Origin: Heliocidaris tuberculata
Taxonomy: Eukaryota > Echinodermata > Echinoidea > Camarodonta > Echinometridae
Reading direction: 5' to 3'
DNA length: 64,000 nt
Assembly: GCA_025618425.1 (NCBI GenBank)
Contig: CM046832.1
Span: 63,752,779-63,816,778, forward strand
Both the position numbers and the translations under genes were made by a program. The stretch's first letter is position 1. The number at the start of each line of letters is the position of its first letter. The notes below the pieces were generated by a model, which did not search any database, was not told the DNA's origin, and was given only the letters and a program-made list of their open reading frames with translations. Below are positions 24,001 through 33,410 of this stretch, in pieces.

Positions 24001-27000
24001 GTCAACAAATTTTTTAAAGAGAACCCTGCATCTAGCCAATGGAAAACTAACCCCAAGGACAAACACCTCTGTGAAAATGGGACAACCCCCCCCCCCGACA
24101 ATTACCCACTTCGTTGAGGATAGGTTTAACTAGAGGGTTATTGCCTTCGGGGTAGTGTTCCTAAATATAAGATTAAACTTTGGAATCTGAAGATGACACA
24201 TGCAAGATATTGCGCAAGCCCAAATAATTTGTCATTGTAGCACATGAAAATATATGCAGTTTTGGGCAGTTTGTGGAATAAATTGACAGAAGGGCACCAC
24301 CAGGAGTGGAGCCTGCGGATTAATTTGACTCACCACAGGAAAACTTTTTCGGTTTGGATAGTAAAGGTCAGGGTTAGGGTAAGTTATCTCATGCTTTAAA
24401 CCCTGAATATATCATTCCCTCTTTCTCCTTCACTAAACAGGTCTGGGATTTGTCTATGCAGAGCAGTTGGTCAAGTATTGCCTGCCGAGTGACCATGACT
24501 GGACATCATGATATGGTCAGATGTCTTCAGGTAGATGATGATAAGGTGGTCAGTGGTTCCTATGATCGCACTCTCAAGGTCTGGGATATTCGCACTGGTC
24601 AGTGTAGATTGACCCTAAGGTGAGCTGACAATAGGTTTCTGAAATGATTGTACAACACATGTTCTGTTGGCAATTGCTCTGTAGTCAAGTTCCTATGCTA
24701 TTCAAAATATTAACTCCAATCCTGGACCCAACAATATAACTAAGCCTAACCCTAACCCTATATCTTTGAGGAAAGAAATCCGGAACAATTGTCCCCTCAG
24801 CATGTGTGGATCACCCACTAAAGCCTAAGTGCCTCCAAAATTTGTAGATTCTAAATTTTCTCTGTCGACATTTGCTCAGGGCTGTACTTCATTAAAGGTT
24901 TAGGGCTTGGGTTGCCATTTGATTTCAGGTTTGATTTAGGTGTAGGGCTAGGTAAAGTGTTTGGTTCAGTGTGGAAGTTGAAAATTTGACAAGTTTTGTA
25001 ATTGACTTCAGTGCAAATCAGAGTCAGTATTGAATTATAGACAAATTTAAGAATTTCATTAAAAAACTGTTTAAAGGTATTGTACAGTAGTGGGAAAGGT
25101 GGCGCTTTGGATATTTAACTACTTTGTCAGCTGGAATGGAAATTACTACATATACTGTTGTGAAATGATTAATTTCGAACGTAGGTGACGTTTGTTTGAA
25201 GAAAAATGGTTTAGAAATGGCTAAAATATCCCAAAAAATAAACATCGAATTACAAGCGCGGTACCGCGTTGACAGTTTACACACGTGTAAACAGTGTGTG
25301 CGAACCGCTGTGCGCCGTTGAGCCGGGAGCGTCGGGGTAGGTGGTCCTTAGCGAGGGTATAAGCAGGGCTCGACACTAACTGAAAATTTTGGTGGTCCAG
25401 TTGGTCCTCCAAATTTGACTTATTTTAATTTTTGGTGGACCACACTCAATTTTGGAGGTCCACATTAAATAATACAATAAATAAGATTTTTTTTAATACG
25501 TTTAGAATTATTGTTTGTGGTATTGTTTGTGGTATTGTTTTCAATTTCATGACATGTGCTTGACCTTTCACTTTCACGTACTGTATGTAAAAGCCGTAAG
25601 TTTTGCATTTTTTTGCGAGTTGATGTTGGGATACAAATTCTACAGCTCGCGAAAATATTCCCATTTGATTAACGACTGCACTAATGTGCGCCGCAAAAAA
25701 AAGTGAAGCCTGAGAAACCGGACCTCAGATCGCTAGGATCAAGGAGGTGATGATCATGGAAGCATAAATTTTCACCTTAATCTACTCTTATAAAATGCTA
25801 GCACTTAATGTACATAAATTCTGCTACATAAAAGTTGGTTAGACACTTCAAAAATTGACTTGAATTTCACTTTTATTCTAGCTCAGAGCTAAAATGTTAT
25901 GCCTTAATTCATTCTCCAGTAGAAGACATTTATATTCTTTCATTTAATATGATTTTTTATTGAATTCCTGTTGCAATAATTCAGATTTGGTGTCAAATTA
26001 TTGAATTTCTTCAATTATTCTTCATTCTCAAATACAAGTATAGTCACATGACTAATGTTCGTGATCGCGATCGCAAAAATCTGCTATCGCGATCGCGATC
26101 GTAAAATCTGCTATCGCGATCGCGAATTTGAGTCACGTGACTTAAAAGTGTTTGAGAAGGAAGGATATTCAGAGAAATTCAATATTTTGACACCAAAACC
26201 AACTTTTTGAAATAGGAATCTAACAAAAAATCAAATTAAATAAAATAATACAAATGTCTTTTACTAGAGATCGAATTGTGGCATGAGGTTTCAGCTTTGA
26301 GCTATAATTAAAGTGAAATTTAAGCCAATTTTTTGAAATGTCTAACCAACTTTTACATGGCAGAGTTTATGTTCAAATTAAATGCAAGATTTCTAAATTT
26401 AATTTGAACAATCATGTTACACAGTACATGCACATCACTAGCACTCGCTGTTTATTTTTTAACACGCTGTTTTGTGAAATTGTGTGACGCATCTGAACAT
26501 TGCGTTGAGCTCTTTCCTCGATTTGGCAGAGGATCGGTGATTTAAAATTTTTGGTGGTCACCATGTGACCTCCATTTCCTTGTTTTTTTTTAAATTTGGT
26601 GGTCCAACACATCATTTTGGGGGACTTTGACCTCCGGACCTCCGCTAGTGTCGAGCCCTGGTATAAGGTAACCGTTGATATTTGATCATTTGAATTATTT
26701 TACTGAAAATCACCGGAAATCATGAATAGAATACCGGATTATCTCATTCATGTATCTTTTTATGCAAGCCGAACAATATGAGACTGTTTTTGAGCAGTTT
26801 CATGCCAACTTTCATTTTGCTACCACTACTGTTTAATACCTTTAAATACAGTAAAGGTAAAGAAACCATTGACCGTCTCTATAGAAAAAGAAAAAAATGT
26901 TCAATAATTTACCTTAGTTTAATGCTGCATACATTAAAGAAATTCCACCAGGTACCTATTTCCAATACCTGGGTGTAAAGAGGAAACTATCAATAAATTA

Positions 27001-29164
27001 CCAAGCTTCAGTATGCTAGTTAAAAACGATTTAAAGTCTGTTAACCTCTTGATTGAAAGATGGAATGAACCACTCTACCATGGCACCTCTATTAATATTG
27101 ACATTTATTCTATTTTGTTTGCCAATTTGCAGTGGTCACCTAGGTGCTGTGATCTGTCTCCAGTTTGACGACTTCAAAATAATATCAGGCTCTGCTGACA
27201 AAACTATCAAGGTAAGGTCACAACATGCTTGTTAAAGTGACCAGCAAATGAGCTGACATGTGTGTTTGCATCGGAAAATGTGACAATTTGTGTGAAGTGA
27301 CCGTGGGTGTGTCTTCAACCACGGTACATACCAATCAGCGGTGAGGAATAGCTGAACTCTATCTGACCTCCAGCTCTACATACATCCCGGTGTATGTTGA
27401 TTGTAAGCTGTGTGTTGGTCAGTGGTCAGTGGCAGTGCCATAGTGTGTACTGCATGTAATACACACACACACTGACCTTATGTCAGAGCAAGGAGTTATT
27501 AGTGTTCGCTAATAACTCCTTGGTCAGAGGTGTCACTCAGAAATGTCAGCAGCCAAAGTGCAAATCCTTTCCAGCCGTTGGGTATAACTGAAAATAATAT
27601 GATACACACTTCAAACGGTTTATTATGATAAGACAACCTGCAAAGAGCCTATAGGGGTTAGAATGGGGCGGGGAGTGCCGTTTTTGCTCAAAGTTCTAGC
27701 GACCAGCCGTTTTTTTAATCAGTTCAGTAGCTGTACTGTACATGCATAGGCTTGTATCATGATTCTGAGACTTGTACAGAGTCTATGAATGTGGTATCGG
27801 GGGAAGGTCGCTTAACCCTCGGCAGTTCGGTCAACTTCGTATGATCTAATTTTATGGCCTTCAGTCCGATGCAAACACACATGGGATCCCAATTGCTAGT
27901 CCCTTTAAGAGACTAATTCGCAAATGTATTCAAATTTTGATGTTTGAAAAGATTGGCCAGGGCATGCCAGATATAGCAGCAAACAAACCTACACACCTTT
28001 CACTGTAATCAGCTTTCATTTGCCAATGAATCGAGGAGAAAATGCATAAAAGAGGCAAATTATATTTTGAATACTTTGAACAATTATTTTGCTAGAAGTT
28101 TCCAACTTTTCTCCAGCATTTTCAAACATGTATGTGTAGAATTACCATTTGGTGAAAATATTAAAGTTTTTATGATTAAGAGAGTATGTATGAAGCTACT
28201 TTAGGTCCCAGCTGTTCTACAACAAACACAAGCTCTACCATGATAGCTTGTCATTTATGCAATTGCTTTATACTGACTCTCTAGTACCAGAAGCCAATAT
28301 TGACCTGAGTTTCTATCATTTGACATTTCTTTTTAGATATGGAGTTTGTCTAGTGGATTGTGCATGCGCACCTTGATGGGTCATCAGAACTCGGTCACAT
28401 GTCTTCAGTTTGATGCTAGTAAGATCATCAGTGGCTCACTGGATAGTAACCTGAAATTCTGGGATCTAAAGACAGGAGAGTGCACTAGTACCATTGATTG
28501 GGTGAATGCAGAGGGCCATACAGGGGTTGTGAGGTAAGAACACCTGTAACTTGGTATATTGGTTCAGGCTTTTGACTCTCATAGGAGGGGTCCTGGGATC
28601 AACCCTTACTTTAATTCTTGGACAAGGTGCTTTACCCACAGGAGTCCCTCTCGACTCAGGTGTCGTATATTGGTACCTGGCAGTGCTGGGCTAAGGATAA
28701 GAAGGATTTGAAGATTGAAATAGACAAGCACCATAAATTTGTTTAATTTAGAAAATGACTCCAGATATGAAAACTGGAAATGGTGTGTTCTGGATACCCA
28801 TGTAGGCTTTTTAGCATTTATGGAAACTGTTCAACACAGATGATTTGCTTACTTTTGATTATTGAAAATAGCATTTTCTAGTGTCCTTGTATAAGGACAG
28901 ATGGGTATGATAGGCTTACTTTGGGATAATAAGAACACTTCTGTCTATCTTTATTACAACAGGTGTCTGCAAGCAGATAGCTGGAGGGTAGTGAGTGCAG
29001 CCGATGATAGGACTCTTAAGGTCTGGAACATCGATACGAGGGAAAGAATCGTCACGCTTCGTCACCATACCGACGGAGTCACATGTCTGCAATTTAACAA
29101 TAGCAAAATTGTCTCGGGATCATACGACAAGACTGTCAAGCTCTGGGATTTCAGCGCTGTGTGA
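13542..29164 (+). CDS. F-box/WD40-repeat protein, FBXW7/Cdc4-like (whole gene, 10 coding exons)
   Basis: Ten exons join without frame breaks into 2,346 nt (781 residues plus TGA). The F-box (about 398-445, with LPNQLSTKILSYLDP) should bind Skp1, and the WD40 propeller (about 490-781) should bind substrates for ubiquitination by an SCF ligase. Seven repeats have GH or HH at 496, 538, 584, 624, 664, 709 and 749, each followed by a VSGS-type strand and VWD-type end. The N-terminal 347 residues are low-complexity: a basic PPKRAKSKSR stretch near 22-31, acidic/serine tracts, and a Cys cluster at 166-191. The start ATG has a strong context (CCACCATGG) and follows a 3' splice site by 15 bases. WD repeats of the CLQF/VSGS type are closest to Cdc4/FBXW7, but one-to-one orthology is not established. 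All splice sites are GT-AG. Confidence 0.9.
14583..16635 (+). other. Introns 1 and 2 of the F-box/WD40 gene
   Basis: The introns are 14,583-15,737 and 15,804-16,635. Contents: a short (CTACT)n run near 14,882, a 26-bp hairpin (CACCCTTGGT / ACCAAGGGTG, 15,005-15,030) and ordinary A+T-rich DNA. The small ORFs at 15,417 and 16,237 do not carry splice sites that would join the gene in frame. Confidence 0.6.
15738..15803 (+). CDS. F-box/WD40 gene, coding exon 2 (residues 348-369)
   Basis: This 66-nt exon lies between TTCTCTAG and GTAAGAA, phase 0 on both sides. It encodes TILGWFREFNDQQ and then KNMLMKRLV, an amphipathic helical segment. A comparable helical region before the F-box in FBXW family proteins mediates dimerisation or positioning. 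That assignment here is by position only. Confidence 0.8.
16636..16780 (+). CDS. F-box/WD40 gene, coding exon 3 (residues 370-417)
   Basis: The acceptor is TTTATAG and the donor CCAG|GTACGA, exit phase 1. It encodes a His/Cys-containing linker (HEHCPHNCQ) and the first half of the F-box (LLSWLPNQLSTKILSYLDP), the part that contacts Skp1. Confidence 0.85.
17629..17665. mobile_element. Ultra-short 37-bp palindromic insertion, copy A
   Basis: The 37 bases begin CACTGATCTCTACGG and end CTGTAGAGATCAGTG, a nearly perfect hairpin. They are flanked by GAGGGGTA (17,621-17,628) and GAGGGGCA (17,666-17,673), an 8-bp duplication with one mismatch. The same 37-bp unit with a different, perfect 8-bp duplication is at 43,299-43,335, so this is very likely a mobile sequence and not a local hairpin. 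Confidence 0.75.
17679..17705. mobile_element. 27-bp palindrome related to the 37-bp insertion
   Basis: It starts CACTGAACTCTA and ends TAGAGTTCAATG with a CAC centre, resembling the arms of the 37-bp element 14 bp away. Flanks are GCACCATC (17,671-17,678) and GTGCCATC (17,707-17,714), 6 of 8 matching. It may be an older member of the same class. Confidence 0.4.
17981..18033. repeat. (TA)n microsatellite
   Basis: An uninterrupted TA dinucleotide run of about 52 bp lies within intron 3, inside the 16,910-19,180 element. Confidence 0.9.
19951..20105 (+). CDS. F-box/WD40 gene, coding exon 4 (residues 418-469)
   Basis: The acceptor is TATTCACAG and the donor ACAG|GTACTT. It completes the F-box (SLCRCAGVNRAWRALAEES, then YLWSNLC) and continues with a basic linker. 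The phase 1 entry joins exon 3 to give a Val at the junction. The preceding 3.2-kb intron contains a TA-flanked element. Confidence 0.88.
20333..20908. mobile_element. Foldback element in intron 4 split by a hAT-like MITE
   Basis: The left arm (AAGTCTAACTTTGTGGACAT, then CCCATTGAAACACACGCTAA) pairs with the right arm near 20,870-20,908 (TATGGGATGTCC, then TTAGACATT). The element at 20,441-20,694 lies between the arms. Left of it, TTAACCCATTGACTACTG at 20,251 matches an end of the TTAA mini-MITE type. Confidence 0.55.
20441..20694 (+). mobile_element. hAT-like MITE with 8-bp target duplication CGCACACG
   Basis: This 254-bp element begins CAGTGGCGGATTCAGG and ends CCTGGATCCGCCCCTG. A perfect 8-bp duplication CGCACACG flanks it (20,433-20,440 and 20,695-20,702). 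It has several C/G homopolymers and no real ORF. The 8-bp duplication and CAGTG...CCCTG ends are typical of hAT elements. Confidence 0.88.
21069..21224 (+). CDS. F-box/WD40 gene, coding exon 5 (residues 470-521)
   Basis: The acceptor is TTTAACCAG and the donor AAG|GTATGA, phase 0. It encodes a basic helix (RYRLRRNWLKG) and WD repeat 1 up to SGSSDKTIK. The intron falls just before the VWN end of the repeat, as it does in exons 6 and 8. Confidence 0.9.
21565..21690 (+). CDS. F-box/WD40 gene, coding exon 6 (residues 522-563)
   Basis: The exon is 126 nt with phase 0 at both ends, between TACATCAG and GTAAGAAG. It encodes the VWN end of WD1 and WD2 up to SGSTDTTIK. Its boundaries are equivalent to those of exon 5 (right) and exon 7 (left), so it is one exact repeat unit. 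Confidence 0.9.
21691..24440 (+). other. Intron 6 of the F-box/WD40 gene
   Basis: It contains degraded repeats: a GGCGGAACTTCTTTC / GGGGCACC block (22,158-22,240), a GGCATGTGAAATTTCCGCG block (22,363-22,460), and a CTCCCACACCCTCCCCCGC block near 23,320 that looks like the edge of a DNA transposon. A poly-C run of about 22 lies at 23,791-23,812. No extra exon fits the reading frame. Confidence 0.5.
24441..24619 (+). CDS. F-box/WD40 gene, coding exon 7 (residues 564-622)
   Basis: The acceptor is CTAAACAG and the donor CTAAG|GTGAGC, exit phase 2. It encodes the end of WD2, a longer loop (SMQSSWSSIACRV) and all of WD3 (GHHDMVRCLQV, then VVSGSYDRTLKVWD). Confidence 0.9.
25364..26660. mobile_element. 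hAT-like element with CAGGGCTCGACAC ends, in intron 7
   Basis: It starts CAGGGCTCGACACTAAC and ends GCTAGTGTCGAGCCCTG. GGTATAAG at 25,356-25,363 is repeated at 26,660-26,667 (overlapping the terminal G), an 8-bp duplication. Internal GGTGGTCC(A) blocks are also inverted at the two ends. Length is about 1.3 kb, with no transposase ORF. A second foldback is nested inside. Confidence 0.8.
25810..26375. mobile_element. Foldback element with a CpG-rich palindromic centre
   Basis: The arms contain ACATAAA, AAAAGTTGGTTAGAC and TTGGTGTCAAA and pair across about 560 bp. The centre (26,059-26,126) carries three GATCGCGATCG-type blocks, flanked by GTCACATGAC (26,043-26,052) and GTCACGTGAC (26,132-26,141). 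It is nested in the hAT-like element at 25,364-26,660. Confidence 0.65.
27133..27211 (+). CDS. F-box/WD40 gene, coding exon 8 (residues 623-649)
   Basis: A short 79-nt exon between ATTTGCAG and GTAAGGTC. It encodes the first part of WD4 (GHLGAVICLQFDD, then SGSADKTIK) and joins exon 7 through a split Ser codon. A TTAA-flanked MITE starts only 24 bp after the donor. Confidence 0.9.
27236..27904. mobile_element. TTAA-flanked MITE in intron 8
   Basis: It begins AGTGACCAGCAAATG and ends CAATTGCTAGTCCCT, with TTAA on both sides (27,232-27,235 and 27,905-27,908). The arms share ATGTGTGTTTGCATCGGA in inverted form. Length is 669 bp. TTAA target sites suggest piggyBac-type mobilisation. A 34-bp palindrome is nested at 27,489. 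Confidence 0.75.
27489..27522. mobile_element. Ultra-short 34-bp palindromic insertion, copy A
   Basis: It starts CAAGGAGTTATTAG, ends CTAATAACTCCTTG (14-bp perfect arms, 6-base loop), and is flanked by GTCAGAG at 27,482-27,488 and 27,523-27,529. A related 34-bp palindrome is at 30,664. The identical flanks indicate an insertion with target duplication. Confidence 0.65.
28337..28533 (+). CDS. F-box/WD40 gene, coding exon 9 (residues 650-714)
   Basis: The acceptor is CTTTTTAG and the donor TGAG|GTAAGA, exit phase 2. It encodes the IWS end of WD4, WD5 (GHQNSVTCLQFD, then KFWDLKTGECTS) and the start of WD6 (EGHTGVV). Confidence 0.9.
28565..28705 (+). mobile_element. tRNA-derived SINE fragment in intron 9
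   Basis: The order GTCCTGGGATCAACCC (B-box-like), TTGGACAAGGTGCTTTACCC, CTCGACTCAGGTG and GGTACCTGGCAGTGCTGGG follows the body of tRNA-derived SINEs common in marine invertebrates. The same tail, inverted, occurs at 31,690-31,772. The A-box half is not clear. Confidence 0.5.
28963..29164 (+). CDS. F-box/WD40 gene, last coding exon 10 (residues 715-781)
   Basis: The acceptor is TTACAACAG. It encodes the rest of WD6 (CLQADSWRVVSAADD) and WD7 (TCLQFNNSKIVSGSYDK, then VKLWDFSAV) and stops at TGA 29,162-29,164. The chain ends right after the last WD motif, so propeller closure should use the N-terminal strand before WD1. Confidence 0.9.
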
Positions 29165-30600
29165 TAGGTGTTTGCGAATCATCGAAACTCATATTCATGT
29201 ACTCTTCCCCTGTTTATTCATTCATATACTGGTATGCGTGTTCTATTTTGATTGCGTACGTATGCGTATGTGTGTTTGTGTGTATGACTTATATGCCACC
29301 GTTTCTCAGTCTGTATCATTAGGTACATTTTTGTAACAACGTTAGTGCTGAACACTGAATGAAGATGATTTGAATATCATATAGACTTGAAATAGCCTGC
29401 ACTATTCATGAATTATGGCTTTGTAGTTGAAATGCATTGTATTCTTGCTGATATTAACTTGCATTTCAGATGCAAGGAGAAATGCATTTTCTGATGGGCT
29501 GTCAGTCTATTTCCTAGTCTTGTACGTGCGTAGTTTTGTTTGGTCTTTGTAATTTTGTAATTAAGTGATCTGTGCAAATATTTTAAAGGATAAGAACGTG
29601 GTTCACTACCGAATGGTTAGCCTAACCATTGTTCGTCACTGCCCCATTGTGATACGTTGCAACAACTATTATGCAAGATTGCATAACTACCCCAGGTTTT
29701 CCCACCGAGTTTGCACAATAATTGTTTTTCCACCCCACAAAATTTGAACTAGATGGCAAACATCAGAGAGAATAAATTAGATTTGATGGTATTCTGAAAG
29801 CTCCATCAAGTGTCCATTTCTAGTTGGCAGCAGGTGGGTTGCACGTACCCATTGATGCACACCTATTGTGAACGCACAGTAGTTAAATGAGGAGTTAGAA
29901 GAGTTTTGGTATTCAGAAAACTTTGTTAGCAGTCAATTTTGATCCATTTTGATACAATGCAGCAGTCTCAATGTTGGTTTTAAATGTTTGTTGGATTTTT
30001 GAAATAAAAAAAGTCAGATTATTGCAAGGCCTTTGGATATTTCTTTACAGCGGCTTGCGCAGGCAGTGGTTCTCTACACATTTTGCTATGTTTCAATTGG
30101 GGCGTGTTTACACCATTTTTCTTTGTTACACTGCATATGATTGGAGGAAATGGACTAAAAAGAGGAGGAGCATATTTCAACAGTGCAGGACTTCATTGAA
30201 CTCTAAGTGAGCTTTCAGAATACTGATATGGAGGTCAGTTAGTGATCAATTAACTAGAGCACTTAAGAAGAAAGTTAAAAAAGGAAAGTTAAGTGAGCTT
30301 TCAGAATACTGCCCCTGCCAAGTGGAAAAGTGCAAGAGCAGTGTGAATTCTAGAAAATTGCATGTTACTATACAGGGTAAAAGCTTCTCTTTTCTTCCTT
30401 ACTGTCACCATGACTTTACACACAATTCACTGTACACATGGCAATTCTCTCTGTCTACTTATACCTTTTGAAAAATGTGTTTATGCTTGCTGACTAAATT
30501 CCAAGGATCAGAGTTGGCCACCCAAACCATTAATCCTCCAAATTTTTAAGGTTTTCATGTTTTTTGTTTGTTCCACAACTATGATTCTGTGGAAAAAATT
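29165..30600 (+). other. Probable 3' UTR and downstream flank of the F-box/WD40 gene
   Basis: No new coding region follows the stop. The first good polyadenylation signal is at 29,771. A 22-bp direct repeat (TAAGTGAGCTTTCAGAATAC plus CTG's first bases) occurs near 30,203 and 30,290. The small ORFs are not supported. Confidence 0.5.
29771..29776 (+). terminator. Candidate polyadenylation signal AATAAA
   Basis: This is the first canonical AATAAA after the stop codon, about 610 bp downstream, and would give a 3' UTR of roughly 630 nt. AATAAA words are common in A+T-rich DNA, so this is only a candidate. Confidence 0.4.
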
Positions 30601-30663
30601 GCTCAAACTGCACTATTTTACAGTTTATATGCGGGGGGGGGGGGGGGCTGATTGTGGTCTGTG

Positions 30664-30697
30664 CAATGAGTTATTACAGGTCTGTAATAACTCTGTG
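30664..30697. mobile_element. Ultra-short 34-bp palindromic insertion, copy B
   Basis: The length is the same as at 27,489 and the GAGTTATTA ... TAATAACTC core is shared. Arms GAGTTATTACAG / CTGTAATAACTC surround a 2-base centre. Flanks are GTCTGTG (30,657-30,663) and ATCTGTG (30,698-30,704), 6 of 7 matching. Confidence 0.5.
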
Positions 30698-31509
30698 ATC
30701 TGTGTGAGAGAGAAAATTTGAAAATAAGTTTGAAATTGCGATTGAGAGAGAGATGTATTTGATATGAAATACTACTGAGTAAAGATCTCATGTGACATGA
30801 TTCTTTTTTGTTAATTCCAAAGAGGTGTATGATATTGAATATCATAGTCATGATAGTGGCTGAATACAACTGAAATATATGACCAAGCTGAAGCTAATTG
30901 TATGGTACAAATGTCATCCGATTATAGATTATGATCACATTAAGTCAACTGTTCTTTTGTTAGTAGTGATGGTTGGTTAGAAATTTTAGAAGAAAAAAAC
31001 TTTTTCCTATACAAACATGAATTATTTGAAGTTTTACTTTCTCAAATCTCTTGAGGAAACACAGGAGTGGGCAGAAATGCATTCTTAATAAACCTTGCAA
31101 CTTACTATGAATTTATCCCTATAGGTTACATATAATCGTAAAAAAGTAATTTTAAGTTAATATGCTCTTTTCTTTCTAACAGAAGGAGATAGGGAGCAGA
31201 CCTATGGAGGGCCATAGATATTGAATGCTCAGTAAAAAAAAAAAGACAAAATCACAAGTGTTTATAAATAACATTGTCAAAGAGGTTGCACAACTCTAAA
31301 CACATACAGCTCAAGATGAGACGTGTAATCTCTAAAGTTTTATCTCATTGCATTTCATATGTGGTTATAGTGCATGTTCCAATTTATTTTGAGGTTGCAG
31401 ATTTTATGAATATATTGCAGAGTAAGCCTCCTTATCACTTTTATTAATGGTGTTTTGTTTATTGTTTTTGCAAGTCATTCATACTATTACTTTACTCATA
31501 ATTAGAATG

Positions 31510-32480
31510 ATCAAGATGGGAGCTCTAGGGGGAGACGAGAGGTGCTGAAGTAGAGTGCTTTGAGCCGTGGTATGCCATTTTTGTCCTTAAGTAAAATATT
31601 ATATCTACACTTCTTCTCTCTACCCATGAATGGGTAATGATAATAATCATGATAATAATGGATATTTAAATAGTAATCATATCCACCACACACCCCAATA
31701 TTATGCTGGCTCTAGCTAGGCTACCAATTTCGGCGCCCAGTATTCTAGGAAATCCTTCCTGCCAGTACCCATTTAAAGGCCAAGTCCACACTAATATCAA
31801 GTTGATTTGAATAAAAAGAGTAAACTTAAATAAGCATAACAGTGAAAATTTCACTGAAATCGGATGTAAAATAAGAAAGTTACGGCATTTTGAAGTTTTG
31901 CATTATTTCATGAAACAGTGATATGCATATAACATGGGCGGTATGCAAATGAGTGAAACGATGATGACACACACTCACTTTTTCTTATGTATTTTATTAT
32001 ATGAAATTTCAAGTACATGTATTTCAATTTTTATGGATGTGATTATAAAGAATCTCTCCTTTGTATCAAAATAAGTTACAATAATGATTGTACATGTTCC
32101 ATAAGGAGTCAAACCATGTTTTACATTATTGAAGCAAAAAAATGAAATATATGATATTTCATATAATGAAATATGTAAGTAAAAGTGAGTGTGTGACATC
32201 ATCAGTTCACTCAGTTGAATCCTGCCCATGTTATGCATATCACTGTTTCAAGAAATAATGCAAAACTTCAAAATGCCGTAACTTTCTTATTTTACATCCG
32301 ATTTCAATAACATTTTCACTGTTATGCTTGTTTAATTTTACTCTATTTATTCAAATCAACTTGTTATTAGTGTGGACTTGGCCTTTAACACCTGGGTGGA
32401 GGGTGGCAAGTGTAGATTAATGCCAAAGGACAGTAGTGCCATGCCAGGGTTTGAACCCACAACCCAGGAAATGGGATGTA
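31510..32480 (-). mobile_element. tRNA-derived SINE interrupted by a TTAA MITE
   Basis: On the minus strand, GGGTTCAAACCCTGGCATGG (32,458-32,439, B-box-like) leads to CACCCAGGTGTTAA. After the 31,777-32,384 insertion it resumes with AAATGGGTACTGGCAGG and GGGCGCCGAAATTGG. Removing the MITE and one TTAA restores continuous SINE-like sequence. The 3' part near 31,620-31,670 is an A+T-rich (ATTATTATC)-like tail. Confidence 0.55.
31777..32384. mobile_element. TTAA-flanked foldback MITE
   Basis: This 608-bp element starts AGGCCAAGTCCACACTAAT and ends with the inverse, with TTAA at 31,773-31,776 and 32,385-32,388. The arms of about 170 bp include AATAAGAAAGTTACGGCATT and TGAAACAGTGATATGCATA. The central loop is A+T-rich. 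It inserted into a SINE. Confidence 0.85.
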
Positions 32481-33410
32481 AACAAAATGGTAGGATGAGT
32501 ATTCATGCCCCTGTATAGGTGACTGACTGGAGAGCTTCCCAGGGACTGTAAGTAATGGTAATTGATTTCAATGACTGGGACAATGGTTGTGAGACACTTT
32601 AACTGGGAAAGTGCAGTCTAAAAGTTTCTATAATTATGATATTTTTCAAAGACTTTGGTGCTATTATGCCTTTAAAGTTCTTTGCATTTAAGAACCTAGA
32701 GGTTTGACACTTATTTAGATGCTCAGTCTAGCTTCTCATGTGAAATCATGCATGCTGGATAGAAAATTATCAATAACATGTCATCGTAATGACATGTGTC
32801 TCCTAATAACTGTCATTACCAGCTTTTTGTATATCACACAAAAGTGGTTTTGATGAAAAATCATGTTTAGCCTGTAGTACTCTTTTATAATGCATACAGT
32901 AAGGTCAGTGACCTTTTCATAATGTTCTCTTGCTATTTAGGTCGACTTCTTATGCCATGTAGACCATTTCTGTGCTAAGCTCAGCGAGAGTTGATGCAAG
33001 GAAAGTAATTTGAATTGTTTTTAACATTGATAGTATGTATTAACTGCTCATTTGATCACCTTGTCTCCAGTAGGGATATAGTCTTACATTTGTTATTTCT
33101 TTCCTGGATTTTGGGGTAAAGGGGACCAATCACCAAACAAAAAGTTTTGCTTTATACCTTTGGAGATCCATGCTGGGTATCATATATTCAAAATATCAGC
33201 TTTATAAACCACTTCTTTCTGGAGATATTGCGAGTTTAAATACCAAATTGTAAGTGCATCGTGAGTGGACTAGTTTCCCTCACTGGCATGTGATTCAGCT
33301 TTGATATAAAATACAGTTTCCCTTTGTGCTCTTTAATTGAATATGAATGTATCACATAGTTTATTGCGCATGATTTTATGTCTCCTATCAATATACGTCT
33401 TTCTTTCTTT

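Noticed and set aside
24735..24757. Telomere-like CCTAACCCTAACCC in intron 7
   Set aside because: Only two to three units; too short to claim an interstitial telomeric array.
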